Positions 25,816 through 34,400 of a stretch of DNA of 64,000 nt are shown here, one piece after another (position 1 is the stretch's first letter; each line of letters begins with the position of its first letter). Under the pieces are notes generated by a model. That model was not told the origin of the DNA and made no database searches. It saw nothing but the letters and a program-made list of their open reading frames with translations. The DNA is from CAXQUZ01 sp942491145 (lineage in GTDB: Bacteria; Myxococcota_A; UBA796; UBA2385). Both the position numbers and the translations under genes were made by a program. The stretch spans positions 434,001-498,000 of the forward strand of contig CALOBC010000035.1 of NCBI GenBank assembly GCA_942491145.1. Reading direction: 5' to 3'.

Positions 25816-28287
25816 ATGTGGCGCAGCTCGATGTTCATCGCTGGGTTTTTGGCGGGCTGCTCCGATGGGGTCCCGCCCGTGCTGGTGTTGGGTGAGGTGG
25901 AAGCGCCGGCCTGGATCCTGGATGCCACATCAACGGCGGACCTGACCGCTCTGCGCCGGACCGACGGCGACGAGCTCCTGTTCCGCACCGACTTTGCGGA
26001 CGGGCTGGGCCGGTTTTCGCCCGCCGAGGGGATCCGGTGGTCGGCCGATAATGGCCACCATGAAGGTGTTCTGGAGGTCTCTGAGACCCCCTATGGCCGG
26101 CTGACATGGGCCGAGCTGGGGGTGCCGGCCCGGCGGGTCTGCACGCTGACGTGGTGGGAGCGTGGCCCGGGGACCTCTTGGATCGGCCTGGAACAGTTGG
26201 GCCCCGAGCTTGGGGACACCCCGGACCCCCGGGTCGGAAAGCTGCTGTTGATGGACGGTGCCGACGCGCCCACTGGGTCGGAGGTCGAGGGCTGGCTCGA
26301 ACACTCGTGGACCCTCACCACCCACAAGAACGCCGAGCGCTTGCGCATCGGGTTGGGTGCCCAGGAGGGCGACGGGGTGGTGGCCTTCGACGATGTGGCG
26401 CTTCGTTGCCTGGGGCCGGAGTCCTCGGTCGTGGCGACGGTCGGCCCCCATGGAGCCCCGCCAACCCTGGAGCACCGGCGGCGGGTGAAGGCGGCGGGGG
26501 TGGACCGGGATGCTCTGGTGGTGCCGGTTCCGTCGGCGTGGAGCGTGAGCGTCCGCCGGGATGTGGCCCAGGTCTTTCGGGCCTCCGTGACGCTGGCGCG
26601 ACCGGCGCCGGACCACGCGGGTGCGTGCTTTGAGGTCTGGGTGGACGGGGACCGCGCGGCTGAAGCGTGTCGGGGCGGGGATGTGCCGGCGTCGCGGGGT
26701 TGGTTTGAGCTGTCGGCCCACCTTCCGGCCCTGCCCGGCGAGGTGTCGACGGTGGAGCTGCGCAGTCGTCCCGCCCACGGCGCAGCGTTCCAGCCGGGGG
26801 CGCCTGTGCTCGGCGCCTGGGGCAGTCCCCGCTTGGATCTGGACGCACCCGCGACCGCGCCCGACGTGGTCCTGATTGTCTACAATGGCCTGCGGGCGGA
26901 CGATCTCGCTCAAGCCTCTGCTGAGCGTGCCCATGTCGCCCCTCGCCTGAGTGGTCTGGCGTCTGCCGGCACTTGGTACGCCCAGGCCCGCTCCCCCACG
27001 AGCCAACCTCGGGCTGCCCTGATGAGCCTGATGACCGGTCTCTTGCCCAGTGCTCATGGCGTTGGAGGCCGCCGGTCCTGGGTCCGACCGGCGGTGCGGG
27101 AGCCCCCCGTCACCCTCGCCAGTCGCTTGCGGGCTCTGGGCCACGACACCGTGCGCTTCGCTGCGCTGAGTGGGTGGCGACGCGGGGGCCCGCTTGATGC
27201 TGGGTTCAACCGGGTGGTGGTCCGCCGCACCGACGCCGACGACGACCCGGATCCCGTCCAGACGGCCGATGAGCGCGCCCGAGACGCCTTCGTGGAGCTG
27301 TGGTCCGAGGCCCGGCCCCCTGGGCGGCCGATGTTGGCGGTGGTGGAACAGGGCGGGCCCGGGATGCCCTATGTGCTGCCCCGGAAGGTGCCCCGGGCCT
27401 TCCCGCGACCCCAGGCCCTGGACGCCAAGGGGGACGGCAAGCGGCGCACGCTCCGGGTCGACGTGCTGGATGCCGAGACCACCGCCGACCCACTGGCGCT
27501 GCATCAGGTGCGGGACGGGTCGGTCTTCCTGGCGGACAAAGGGCTCCAGGCGCTGCTGGCGGTCATTGACGACAGCGCCTTGGTCATCGTGACGTCCATC
27601 CAGGGCCAGTCGTTTGGCGAGCACGGGGCCTTTGGCGGCGGCTGGGGCATCTTTGAAGAAGCCGTGCGGGTGCCCCTTGTGGTGCGGTGGCCAGGCGGCG
27701 CCTACGCCGGCACCGAGGTGGTGGACGCGGTCGGCATTGAGGACGTGGTGGACCGGGTGGTGTCGTGGGTCTCGGGGGATGTCTCCGCCAGCGGCCTGGT
27801 GATGCCGGGTGCCGATGCGGTGGATGCCGTGCGGGTTCTGGAGGACACGGCGGGTTCCCCGGCGGGCCTGGCTGCCGTCTCGGGGCACTGGAAGCGCCAC
27901 TGGTCCATCGTGCGGGTGAAGGGCGCGTCCCAGATCCGCAGCCTGGAGCGCACCCTGTTCGATCTGAGCGCCGATCCCGGCGAGCTCCACCCGGTGGTGG
28001 CGCCGATCCAGCATGACTTGGACACCGTGCTGCTGGACCATGTCGCGACGGCCATGGCGGGCGCCCACGTGACCTGTCCGGCCCCCCATGGCGCGCTGGT
28101 GATTCCCCGCGCGGGTCCGGTGCTGCTCGTCGATGTCCAGGGGCCAGACTTGGCTTCCCGGGGCAACCCGGTCATCCTGCCCCCCCGTGACAATGGCGTG
28201 TCCAGGCTCATCTTGAAGCAGTCCGTGCCCTTGCCCGTGGGCTGCACCGAAGTCTGGGTGGCGCCTGCGGTGGAAACGGCAGACTGA
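25816..28287 (+). CDS. sulfatase-fold lipoprotein, probably non-catalytic
   Basis: An 823-residue lipoprotein (MWRSSMFIAGFLAGC; Cys 15) from the ATG at 25816. Two jelly-roll-like beta domains occupy about residues 50-340, then an alkaline-phosphatase/sulfatase fold. Family landmarks are recognisable but altered. The metal strand reads VYNGLRADDL (residues 355-364; Asn where Asp is usual). The formylglycine motif CxPSR reads TSQPR (395-399; Thr for Cys). The second metal site, normally DHGE, reads IQGQ (595-598), although the following FGEHGAFG and RVPLVVRWPG are conserved. Loss of nucleophile and metal ligands suggests a binding or structural protein rather than a sulfatase. Confidence 0.8.
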   Translation: MWRSSMFIAGFLAGCSDGVPPVLVLGEVEAPAWILDATSTADLTALRRTDGDELLFRTDFADGLGRFSPAEGIRWSADNGHHEGVLEVSETPYGRLTWAELGVPARRVCTLTWWERGPGTSWIGLEQLGPELGDTPDPRVGKLLLMDGADAPTGSEVEGWLEHSWTLTTHKNAERLRIGLGAQEGDGVVAFDDVALRCLGPESSVVATVGPHGAPPTLEHRRRVKAAGVDRDALVVPVPSAWSVSVRRDVAQVFRASVTLARPAPDHAGACFEVWVDGDRAAEACRGGDVPASRGWFELSAHLPALPGEVSTVELRSRPAHGAAFQPGAPVLGAWGSPRLDLDAPATAPDVVLIVYNGLRADDLAQASAERAHVAPRLSGLASAGTWYAQARSPTSQPRAALMSLMTGLLPSAHGVGGRRSWVRPAVREPPVTLASRLRALGHDTVRFAALSGWRRGGPLDAGFNRVVVRRTDADDDPDPVQTADERARDAFVELWSEARPPGRPMLAVVEQGGPGMPYVLPRKVPRAFPRPQALDAKGDGKRRTLRVDVLDAETTADPLALHQVRDGSVFLADKGLQALLAVIDDSALVIVTSIQGQSFGEHGAFGGGWGIFEEAVRVPLVVRWPGGAYAGTEVVDAVGIEDVVDRVVSWVSGDVSASGLVMPGADAVDAVRVLEDTAGSPAGLAAVSGHWKRHWSIVRVKGASQIRSLERTLFDLSADPGELHPVVAPIQHDLDTVLLDHVATAMAGAHVTCPAPHGALVIPRAGPVLLVDVQGPDLASRGNPVILPPRDNGVSRLILKQSVPLPVGCTEVWVAPAVETAD

Positions 28288-28309
28288 GCCCGACCCAGGG
28301 GGCGCTCAG
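28284..28309. terminator. inverted repeat across two convergent stop codons
   Basis: CTGAGC (28284-28289) and GCTCAG (28304-28309) pair across a 14-base loop and contain the stop codons of both convergent genes. It could act as a weak bidirectional terminator; no T tract is present. Confidence 0.35.
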
Positions 28310-29427
28310 CGGCCAGTGGCCAAGCGCACCGGGGCCTCCAGCGCCTCGGCCAGCCATCCGTGGCCCACCTTGGACGGGTGCAGCTCGTCGACGAAGGGAC
28401 CACTCTCGTTGGAACAGTCGTGCTCCAAGCACTCGGCGTGAAAGAGTGCAGCCCCGCCGACAAAGCCCCACTGCTCACGGTTTGCGGCCAGGCCCAGGGC
28501 CGCGTGGTAGGCCCGGGGGTCGCCGCCATGCTCGCTGGCATTGGCCAACAGCGACGTCCACTCCGGCGGACCGGCCCCCGCCCCCAGCAGGGGATCGAGC
28601 CGGCGCAGGTCCGACTGCAGCCCGGGGCTGACGAACACCAGCTTGGTGTCGGCCAACGGACCGCTGTGGACTGCATCCGCCCAGGCTGCCAACGCTTGGT
28701 GGTGGTCGGACAAGGGCACCCGCACCCGCTTTCCGGCGTCCGCCCCCGGCTTCACCACCGGGCTTACTAGTGCCTGCACCCACCGAAAGATGCGCAGCCC
28801 ACCCAGCTGCACGGCGAGTCCCCGTCCGGGCCGACGAAACCAGGCGCCGTCCGTCCCGCCACTGGTCGCCGCCCGGTCGCTGTTGACGTAGACAATCACT
28901 GCTGCGGGCTTCAGGCTCGCCAGCTCCAGCGCACTGTGCAGCGCTTGCCACGTCGAGTAGCCGGGCACCCCGAGGTTCTGCACGGCCACGGTGCCCTGAA
29001 GCCGGCGCTCCAGCTGCTGCGCGAAGGTCTCGTGCCACAGCACACCTTCGCCATAGACCGACGAGTCGCCCACCGCGAGCACGAGCGGCCGGTCCCCCCG
29101 TTCCGCGAGGGGCTGGTCCCGGTGGCCATCGGGGCTGATGGGCAGCTCAGGCTCGGGGCTCAGTGTCACCCCCCACCGGGCCGCCCACCGCCGCCGCTCG
29201 TCGTTGGCCGGGCGCACACCAGGGGCAAGGCGCCACCCGAGCACATCGTCCTGGACAATCTCTCGGGGAAGCCGGCCGAATGGAAGGGTGATGGCGGGCG
29301 CCGGGGGAGGCGGCAGGGCACGCAGCACCAGCTCAGCGCCCCCGAGGACCAAGAACTGGGCCACCAGGGCAAAGAGCAGGCGTCGGCCGCGCTCAGCCAC
29401 CCGTCTCGACCTGGGCGCCCCAGCCAT
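28306..29427 (-). CDS. SGNH hydrolase-like protein (second copy)
   Basis: A protein of about 373 residues from the ATG at 29427; a GTG at 29400 is also possible and fits the signal anchor equally well. An N-terminal membrane helix (RLLFALVAQFLVLGGAELVL) is followed by an SGNH fold: LAVGDSSVYGEG with catalytic Ser, NLGVPGYSTWQ with Gly, VIVYVNSDRAA in place of the usual GxND block, and DELHPSKVGHGW with Asp and His. It resembles the protein at 3642-4949 in architecture but lacks its TPR insert. The start overlaps the upstream DUF695-RraB gene by 35 bases. Substrate unknown. Confidence 0.8.
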   Translation of the reverse strand: MAGAPRSRRVAERGRRLLFALVAQFLVLGGAELVLRALPPPPAPAITLPFGRLPREIVQDDVLGWRLAPGVRPANDERRRWAARWGVTLSPEPELPISPDGHRDQPLAERGDRPLVLAVGDSSVYGEGVLWHETFAQQLERRLQGTVAVQNLGVPGYSTWQALHSALELASLKPAAVIVYVNSDRAATSGGTDGAWFRRPGRGLAVQLGGLRIFRWVQALVSPVVKPGADAGKRVRVPLSDHHQALAAWADAVHSGPLADTKLVFVSPGLQSDLRRLDPLLGAGAGPPEWTSLLANASEHGGDPRAYHAALGLAANREQWGFVGGAALFHAECLEHDCSNESGPFVDELHPSKVGHGWLAEALEAPVRLATGR

Positions 29428-30139
29428 CGTAGCGGCCACCCATCTTCTCGGTCTGGGCCCGCAAGCGCAGGGTGTGCCCGCTGATCTCGTGCAGCCCCGG
29501 CGGACCCTCGTGGACAAAGCCGACCGGGTGTTCGCCACCGGAGAAGGCCGGCTTGCCCGTGCGCACGTTGTCGTAGCCGACCGCCTCGGCCCACTCGGCG
29601 AAGGCCCGGGCTTCCATCCCGGTCACGAAGAGCGCCAAGTGCTCCACGCGGCAAGGCTTGTGCAGGTCGATGCCAGCTTGGTGGAGCTGCTCGATGACCT
29701 GAAGGTCGGCCATCACCTGCCAGTCGTCCACCGTCGGGTAGAGGTCCTGCCAGTAGCCCAGGCGGTCCGGATCCACGCTGGTGTTCCAGCCCAGCACGTA
29801 CCCGTGGGCCTCTTCGACGGCCTTGCGCAGCGCGAAGATGCTGCCTTCATCGGCATTGACATACGACACGAGGTGGCTGTGGCCATCCACGGTGATGCGG
29901 CCCACCTGGCGCCCACCGTGTTCTGCGACCCACCGGCGCACGTGGTCTTCCACGGCGTTGAGCACCTCGTACTCCTCGGCCTTTGGCATGCCGCCGTGGT
30001 CGGGATCGGTGAAGCGAATCCGCAGCCGCAGCAAGCCCTTGGGCAGAGCCTCAATGCCCTCGTGTACGCCAAAGTCGAAGGCCACGGTGGCCGGGTTCTC
30101 GCCCATGGTGCAGGGGTAGAAGCGCCAGTCTTCAGTCAC
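29393..30139 (-). CDS. DUF695 and RraB domain fusion protein
   Basis: A 248-residue soluble protein from the GTG at 30139, chosen because GGAGG lies six bases upstream and the next residues (TEDWRFYPC) open the DUF695 domain. Residues 1 to about 125 form that domain (YPCTMGENPATVAFDFG). Residues about 130-225 match RraB, the ribonuclease E regulator fold (DWQVMADLQVIEQLHQAGIDL, RVEHLALFVTGMEARAFAEWAEAVGYD). RraB in Escherichia coli binds RNase E and limits its activity; whether this fusion does is unknown. Confidence 0.82.
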   Translation of the reverse strand: MTEDWRFYPCTMGENPATVAFDFGVHEGIEALPKGLLRLRIRFTDPDHGGMPKAEEYEVLNAVEDHVRRWVAEHGGRQVGRITVDGHSHLVSYVNADEGSIFALRKAVEEAHGYVLGWNTSVDPDRLGYWQDLYPTVDDWQVMADLQVIEQLHQAGIDLHKPCRVEHLALFVTGMEARAFAEWAEAVGYDNVRTGKPAFSGGEHPVGFVHEGPPGLHEISGHTLRLRAQTEKMGGRYDGWGAQVETGG

Positions 30140-30226
30140 GTTGCCCTCCAAGATGGGGCCCCGGTAGCCCGCAAGGGGCGGGTCACGCCATCCTGGATGT
30201 GGGGGCATCCCGCCAGGTCACCGCGC

Positions 30227-31375
30227 TCATGCCGTTGGGTGTTCCCGGCGACGGCGTGCGGCGGGAAGACCGATGAGCAGCAGGGCCAGCGCCCCACCCG
30301 CACTCCCACAGCTGGTGTCTTTTCCGCCGGTCTCACCGTCGTCCATGCCGGCCGCGGGCGTGGTGCCCGAGTCCACCACAACGTCCGGCTCATCGGTGTC
30401 TTCGTCCGGTTCGTCGGTGTCCACCGGCTCCCCCGAGTCGTCCGGTTCCCCGGTGTCGGCGGCGGTGCCCGTGTCGCCGGGTTCTTCGTCCGGGGGCGGG
30501 CACTCGGGCGCTTCGATGCTGTCCAGGCACTCCTGCCGCACGATGCGCATGGGCACCCGCTCGGTGGTGGTCAGCAGCCCGCCGTCGGGGTGGAATGCAA
30601 TGGTCTCGCCCTGTCCGGCGATGTCGATGGGCACCTCGGTCGGGGGCACGGACCAGTGGCCGTCGGGGTCGGCGGGGTCGGTCTCCCAGATCCACGCGCC
30701 GTCGTAGGTGCGCACCACAAACCGGTCGCCGGCAGCGGACCAGTCGGCGCTGGTGATGAGCCCACTGCCCCGGAACCAGTCGCGGGGCAGGCTGGCGACA
30801 TACAGGGCTTCTGCGGAGGACTCCACGCCGGTGGGGGTGGACGGCAGACGGAACACCTCGGGGGCGCCGTCTCGGGCCTTGGTCACGATGGTGACGTCCC
30901 CCGTGCAGGGGTGGACCGCGATGGCCTCGGCGTCGCGGGCGCTGCCGGGGTAGCGCAGGCGCCAGCTGGTGAGAACATTGACCGGCTCGTCGGCTTCGGG
31001 CTCCGGCACCACAAAGACCTCGACCTCGGCGCGGGTGCTCCCGTTGTCGCCCACGTCGCCGATGTAGATGCAGGGATCGGCGTCGATGCCGTCGGGACAG
31101 GGCCCCGTGGTCATGTCCTCCCAGTCGCGAAAGCCCCCGCCGAGCACGTCGTGGGAGCCGATGTGGGTGCCGTCTTCAGTGAAGGCGTACAAGCGAGCGC
31201 TGCCGCCGGCGTCGTTGTGGGTGAACCAGACCCCCGGGCGGTTGCGGGACCACGCCAGCCCACTGCTCTCGGACAGCTCCGTGCTCTCGCACTCCGCCAG
31301 CAGCACCGGCTCGGCCCAAGACGTGCACGTGGGGGCGATGGCCAGGGCGGACGGGAGCAGGAGCAAGGACAGCAT
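30227..31375 (-). CDS. secreted beta-propeller-like protein with MYXO-CTERM-like tail
   Basis: A 382-residue secreted protein from the ATG at 31375 (MLSLLLLPSALAIAP signal peptide). Repeated strands SGLAWSRNRPGVWFTHND, DWEDMTTGPCPDG, IYIGDVGDNGS and AEAIAVHPCTGDVTIVTKA suggest a propeller of the phytase/esterase-like type. A Glu/Asp/Thr-rich linker follows (residues about 300-350). The tail is DTSCGSAGG, a membrane helix (ALALLLIGLPAA) and RRRRE, a MYXO-CTERM-like arrangement for surface anchoring. Function unknown; a calcium-stabilised hydrolase or binding protein is possible. It is divergent from the Sua5/YwlC gene. Confidence 0.78.
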   Translation of the reverse strand: MLSLLLLPSALAIAPTCTSWAEPVLLAECESTELSESSGLAWSRNRPGVWFTHNDAGGSARLYAFTEDGTHIGSHDVLGGGFRDWEDMTTGPCPDGIDADPCIYIGDVGDNGSTRAEVEVFVVPEPEADEPVNVLTSWRLRYPGSARDAEAIAVHPCTGDVTIVTKARDGAPEVFRLPSTPTGVESSAEALYVASLPRDWFRGSGLITSADWSAAGDRFVVRTYDGAWIWETDPADPDGHWSVPPTEVPIDIAGQGETIAFHPDGGLLTTTERVPMRIVRQECLDSIEAPECPPPDEEPGDTGTAADTGEPDDSGEPVDTDEPDEDTDEPDVVVDSGTTPAAGMDDGETGGKDTSCGSAGGALALLLIGLPAARRRREHPTA

Positions 31376-31450
31376 TTGTGCAGGATACCCCACGCTGGCC
31401 CCACTCGATGCACGGCGGCACATCTCCTGACCTCGGAATAGACTCGCTCC

Positions 31451-32374
31451 ATGCGCCTCATTGCCACGCCCCGCGAGGCGGCGGACATGCTCCTGAATGG
31501 TGAGCTGGTCGCCATTCCCACCGAGACCGTCTACGGCCTGGCGGCCCTCGCCCGGGACCCCCTCGCCGTGCGCCGAGTGTTCGCCCAGAAGGGACGCCCG
31601 GTGGACCATCCCCTCATTGTGCACCTGCCCGATGCGGCTTCTTTGGGCGCCTGGGCACGGGTGCCGGACCACCACCGTGCGCTGGTCGAGGAGCTGGCCT
31701 CACGGTTCTGGCCGGGTCCGCTGACGCTGGTGTTGCCTCGCCAGCCGGGGGTGCCCGACGAGGTCACGGGCGGCTTGAACACCGTGGGCATCAGGGTTCC
31801 CAGCCATCCCGTGGCGCTTGAGGTGCTGCGGGCGGTGGGGGACGGACTGGCGGCACCCTCCGCGAACCGGTTTGGGCGGATCAGCCCCACCACGGCGGCC
31901 CATGTCGCGGCCGAGTTTGGTGATGACGTCGCCATTGTCGACGGGGGGCCATGCACGGTGGGTGTGGAGAGCACCATCTTGGATCTCAGCCAAGCCGTGC
32001 CGACGCTGCTGCGCCCCGGGGGGCTGCCCACGGAAGACTTGGAGGTCTTCACTGGTCCGCTCGTCCAGGGCACGACCGTCGCACCGGGTACGCTGGCCGC
32101 CCACTATGCGCCGAGAACGGGGCTCTTGATCGTCGCTGATGCCAACGCGGAGGCCGCCCGACTGCGGGATCAAGGCCACGCGGTGGCGGTGTTGCTGGCC
32201 ACCGCGGCGCCCCGTCATGCCCGGGAGCTGTATGCACGGCTTCGTGAGCTGGATGCCTTAGGGGTGGACTTTCTCGTCGCCGAGGCGGCTGCCGAACAGG
32301 GGCTCGGGCGGGCCATCAACGATCGCCTTCGACGGGCCGCCACGGGATCGGGTCGTTACGACCGCGACCCCTGA
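31451..32374 (+). CDS. ywlC: L-threonylcarbamoyladenylate synthase (Sua5/YwlC)
   Basis: A 307-residue enzyme that makes threonylcarbamoyl-AMP from threonine, bicarbonate and ATP for the t6A modification of ANN-decoding tRNAs. The YrdC domain (residues 10-195) shows PTETVYGLAALARDP, FAQKGRPVDHPLIVHL, FWPGPLTLVL, GIRVPSHPVA, SANRFGRISPTTA, DGGPCTVGVESTILDL and LLRPGGLP. The extra C-terminal Sua5 domain (PGTLAAHYAPRTGLLIV onward) marks it as the long YwlC form, not the short TsaC. Complete, and the clearest housekeeping gene here apart from uvrB. Confidence 0.95.
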   Translation: MRLIATPREAADMLLNGELVAIPTETVYGLAALARDPLAVRRVFAQKGRPVDHPLIVHLPDAASLGAWARVPDHHRALVEELASRFWPGPLTLVLPRQPGVPDEVTGGLNTVGIRVPSHPVALEVLRAVGDGLAAPSANRFGRISPTTAAHVAAEFGDDVAIVDGGPCTVGVESTILDLSQAVPTLLRPGGLPTEDLEVFTGPLVQGTTVAPGTLAAHYAPRTGLLIVADANAEAARLRDQGHAVAVLLATAAPRHARELYARLRELDALGVDFLVAEAAAEQGLGRAINDRLRRAATGSGRYDRDP

Positions 32375-32389
32375 AAACGGAGCCTCTTT

Positions 32390-32803
32390 ATGAAGCACAT
32401 CATCATTCTCTCTTTCTTGCTTGCGGGCTGCGGCGACGCTGAGCCCCCTGCTGCCAAGCCCGCCGCCGCCACCGCTGCCAAGCCCGCTGCGGCCGCCAAG
32501 CCGGCTGCTGCGCCCGCCGTGGCCAAGGCCCCCGCTGAGGCCGAGAAGCCCGACGGCGAGAAAATCTACAACCAGTACTGCGTCGCTTGCCACGGTGCCG
32601 ATGGCAAGGGCAACAACGGCCTGGGTGGCGCCTACGCCGATGTCCTTCCGGGCAAGACCGATGAGCAGCTCATCAAGTCCATCAAGGAAGGCAAGACCTC
32701 CGCCACGGGCGCGGCGATGCCGCCTTGGGGTGGCAGCCTGAAGGACGACCAGATCAAGGCCGTGCTCGGCTACGTGAAGGAAAAGTACGGTCCGAAGGGC
32801 TGA
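32390..32803 (+). CDS. c-type cytochrome lipoprotein
   Basis: A 137-residue lipoprotein (MKHIIILSFLLAGC; Cys 14) with a Pro/Ala/Lys-rich linker (about 20-50) and one haem c domain: CVACHGADGKGN binds the haem and the axial Met lies in GAAMPPWGG. The fold matches small soluble class I cytochromes. It could donate electrons to the cbb3 oxidase encoded 2 kb downstream, although it starts 15 bases after the ywlC gene and may share its promoter. The donor role is inference. Confidence 0.9.
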   Translation: MKHIIILSFLLAGCGDAEPPAAKPAAATAAKPAAAAKPAAAPAVAKAPAEAEKPDGEKIYNQYCVACHGADGKGNNGLGGAYADVLPGKTDEQLIKSIKEGKTSATGAAMPPWGGSLKDDQIKAVLGYVKEKYGPKG

Positions 32804-32859
32804 GACACGCTGCTGGCCTGAGGGTGCGGTCCCGGCGATGGCTGGGCCCGAGCCTCAGG

Positions 32860-33306
32860 TCAGTGCGTGGACATGACCGGCACGGGGCACTCCCGCACCA
32901 CCCGCTCGGTCACCGAGCCGAGCAGGGCCCGCTGCAAGCCAGTCCGGCCGTGAGTCCCCATGACGACAAGATCGTGGCCGCCGTCTGCAACCTGGGCTTT
33001 GACCTCTTCGGGGGCGAAGCCGTCGCGGATGACTTGGACGGAGGGCACGTCTTCGGGGATCTCCTCGGCGCACAGCTCCTGCAGCCGGCGCCGTTGTTCC
33101 CGGTTGACCTCCTCGGCCATCTGGGTGAACAGCGGACCGGCCGGGCCGGCCATGCCAAGCTCAGTGGCGTAGAAGTGCGGCACGACCCCCACGTGGAGCA
33201 CGGTCACCCGCGCTTGGGTGGCTTTGGCGAGCTTGATCGCGAGGCGCAGCGCGCTGCGTGAGGAATCGGAGAAGTCGGTCGGGACGAGGATTTCGCGGAA
33301 CGGCAT
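32860..33306 (-). CDS. universal stress protein (UspA family)
   Basis: A 148-residue single-domain Usp protein from the ATG at 33306 (MPFREILVPTDFSDSS). The ATP-binding pattern G-x2-G-x9-GS is visible near the end as MGTHGRTGLQRALLGSVTERV. Such proteins respond to energy or redox stress. It sits among respiratory genes, so oxygen-related expression is plausible. The insert with PHFYATELGM is typical of the family. Convergent with the cytochrome gene. Confidence 0.92.
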   Translation of the reverse strand: MPFREILVPTDFSDSSRSALRLAIKLAKATQARVTVLHVGVVPHFYATELGMAGPAGPLFTQMAEEVNREQRRRLQELCAEEIPEDVPSVQVIRDGFAPEEVKAQVADGGHDLVVMGTHGRTGLQRALLGSVTERVVRECPVPVMSTH

Positions 33307-33360
33307 GTCGGAGTCCTGGGGCAGTGGGTCTGGGGGAGCGAGCTTCACCGGCAGCCTGCT

Positions 33361-34053
33361 TCAGTGGCAGCTCACTTCGATGGTGGGATCGGTCGGGGGC
33401 TCAAGGTGCACCCGCATCGACAGCGAGCCGAGCCCCAGCACCAGCACGCCCGCAGCGAGGACGCGCCGTCGGGTGAGGCTGCCGGAGACCACCTTGCGCA
33501 GGCCAAGCGCCGCGAACGACAGGGCGGGGACGGTGCCCAGCCCGAAGGCCACCATCGACACCGCACCCCAACCGGGATGGGCGACGGCGACCGGAAAGGC
33601 GAGGGCAGCGTAGACCAGCCCGCAGGGCAGGAAGCCGTTGGCCACACCAAAGGCGTAGCGGGAGGGCAGGTCGGTGCGGCCCACCAGCCGGGACGCGACG
33701 CGGACCACACCGCTGGCCTTGAACCCCACGGGCAGCTCGGGCGCGAGTCCGGCCAATCGCAGGGCGAACCAGAAGAGGAACAGGGCGGCGACGGCGGTGC
33801 TGAGCCAGGTGGGCCCGGGAATGATGTTGCCCACAGTGCCGGCCAGCGCGCCCATCAAGGCATAGGTCGACAGGCGGCCGAGGGTCCATGCGATGTTCCC
33901 GCCGGGGCTCTGGGCGGACGCCACAGCGAAGCCGCCACACATGCCGATGCAGTGAGGGCTGCCGATGAGGCCGGCGAGGGACGCACCGCCGACGGCCCCG
34001 AGCATGGCGGGATCGAGGCCCAACACATCCAAGCCCAGGACGTCGAGGCTCAC
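33361..34053 (-). CDS. TauE/SafE-like membrane protein, likely cbb3 oxidase maturation
   Basis: A 230-residue membrane protein with about six helices. The N-terminal SPHCIGMCGGFA motif and a second FLPCGLVYAALAF carry paired Cys in the way of the DsbD-like / sulfite exporter TauE/SafE group found beside cbb3 oxidase genes, where members handle copper or thiols during assembly. The GTG start overlaps the stop of the upstream 116-residue gene (GTGA). It is divergent from ccoNOQP, which supports an assembly role; that role is inferred from neighbours. Confidence 0.82.
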   Translation of the reverse strand: MSLDVLGLDVLGLDPAMLGAVGGASLAGLIGSPHCIGMCGGFAVASAQSPGGNIAWTLGRLSTYALMGALAGTVGNIIPGPTWLSTAVAALFLFWFALRLAGLAPELPVGFKASGVVRVASRLVGRTDLPSRYAFGVANGFLPCGLVYAALAFPVAVAHPGWGAVSMVAFGLGTVPALSFAALGLRKVVSGSLTRRRVLAAGVLVLGLGSLSMRVHLEPPTDPTIEVSCH

Positions 34054-34400
34054 TTGGGACCCCGCTCGGTGTGGCGACGAAACTCCACCGACATGAGCTG
34101 GGGGGCACCGGCGCCGATGGTCACACTCATGTGGGGTGCGTGGAGGCCCCGGGCTTCCAGTTGGGCGCCGAGCTGTGCGAGAAACATCTCTTCATCAATG
34201 TTCTCGGGAAGCCTTAGCCCCACGCCCATCAGCTGGCTGTTGCGTCCCCGCGCATAGCTGGCCACCTCTTGGGCCAGCGTGGTCGCGCTCAAGCCCCACG
34301 GGCTTCGCTCCTTCGGCAGCGCATCGCTCGAGGTCGGACTCGCCGTGGGGTCCGACCCCTGAGCAACTTCGAGTCGGGGCTGCTTGGGCGTGGCGATCAC
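34050..34400 (-). CDS. small hypothetical protein near the cbb3 locus
   Basis: A 116-residue protein from the GTG at 34400, chosen for its strong AGGAGG seven bases upstream. The first 40 residues look disordered. The rest (LATTLAQEVASYARG-like helix, then VGLRLPENIDEEMFLAQLGAQ and HMSVTIGAGAPQLMSVEF) looks like one alpha/beta domain. It has no recognised motif. It is translationally coupled to the TauE/SafE-like gene and may serve in oxidase assembly. Confidence 0.65.
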   Translation of the reverse strand: MIATPKQPRLEVAQGSDPTASPTSSDALPKERSPWGLSATTLAQEVASYARGRNSQLMGVGLRLPENIDEEMFLAQLGAQLEARGLHAPHMSVTIGAGAPQLMSVEFRRHTERGPK

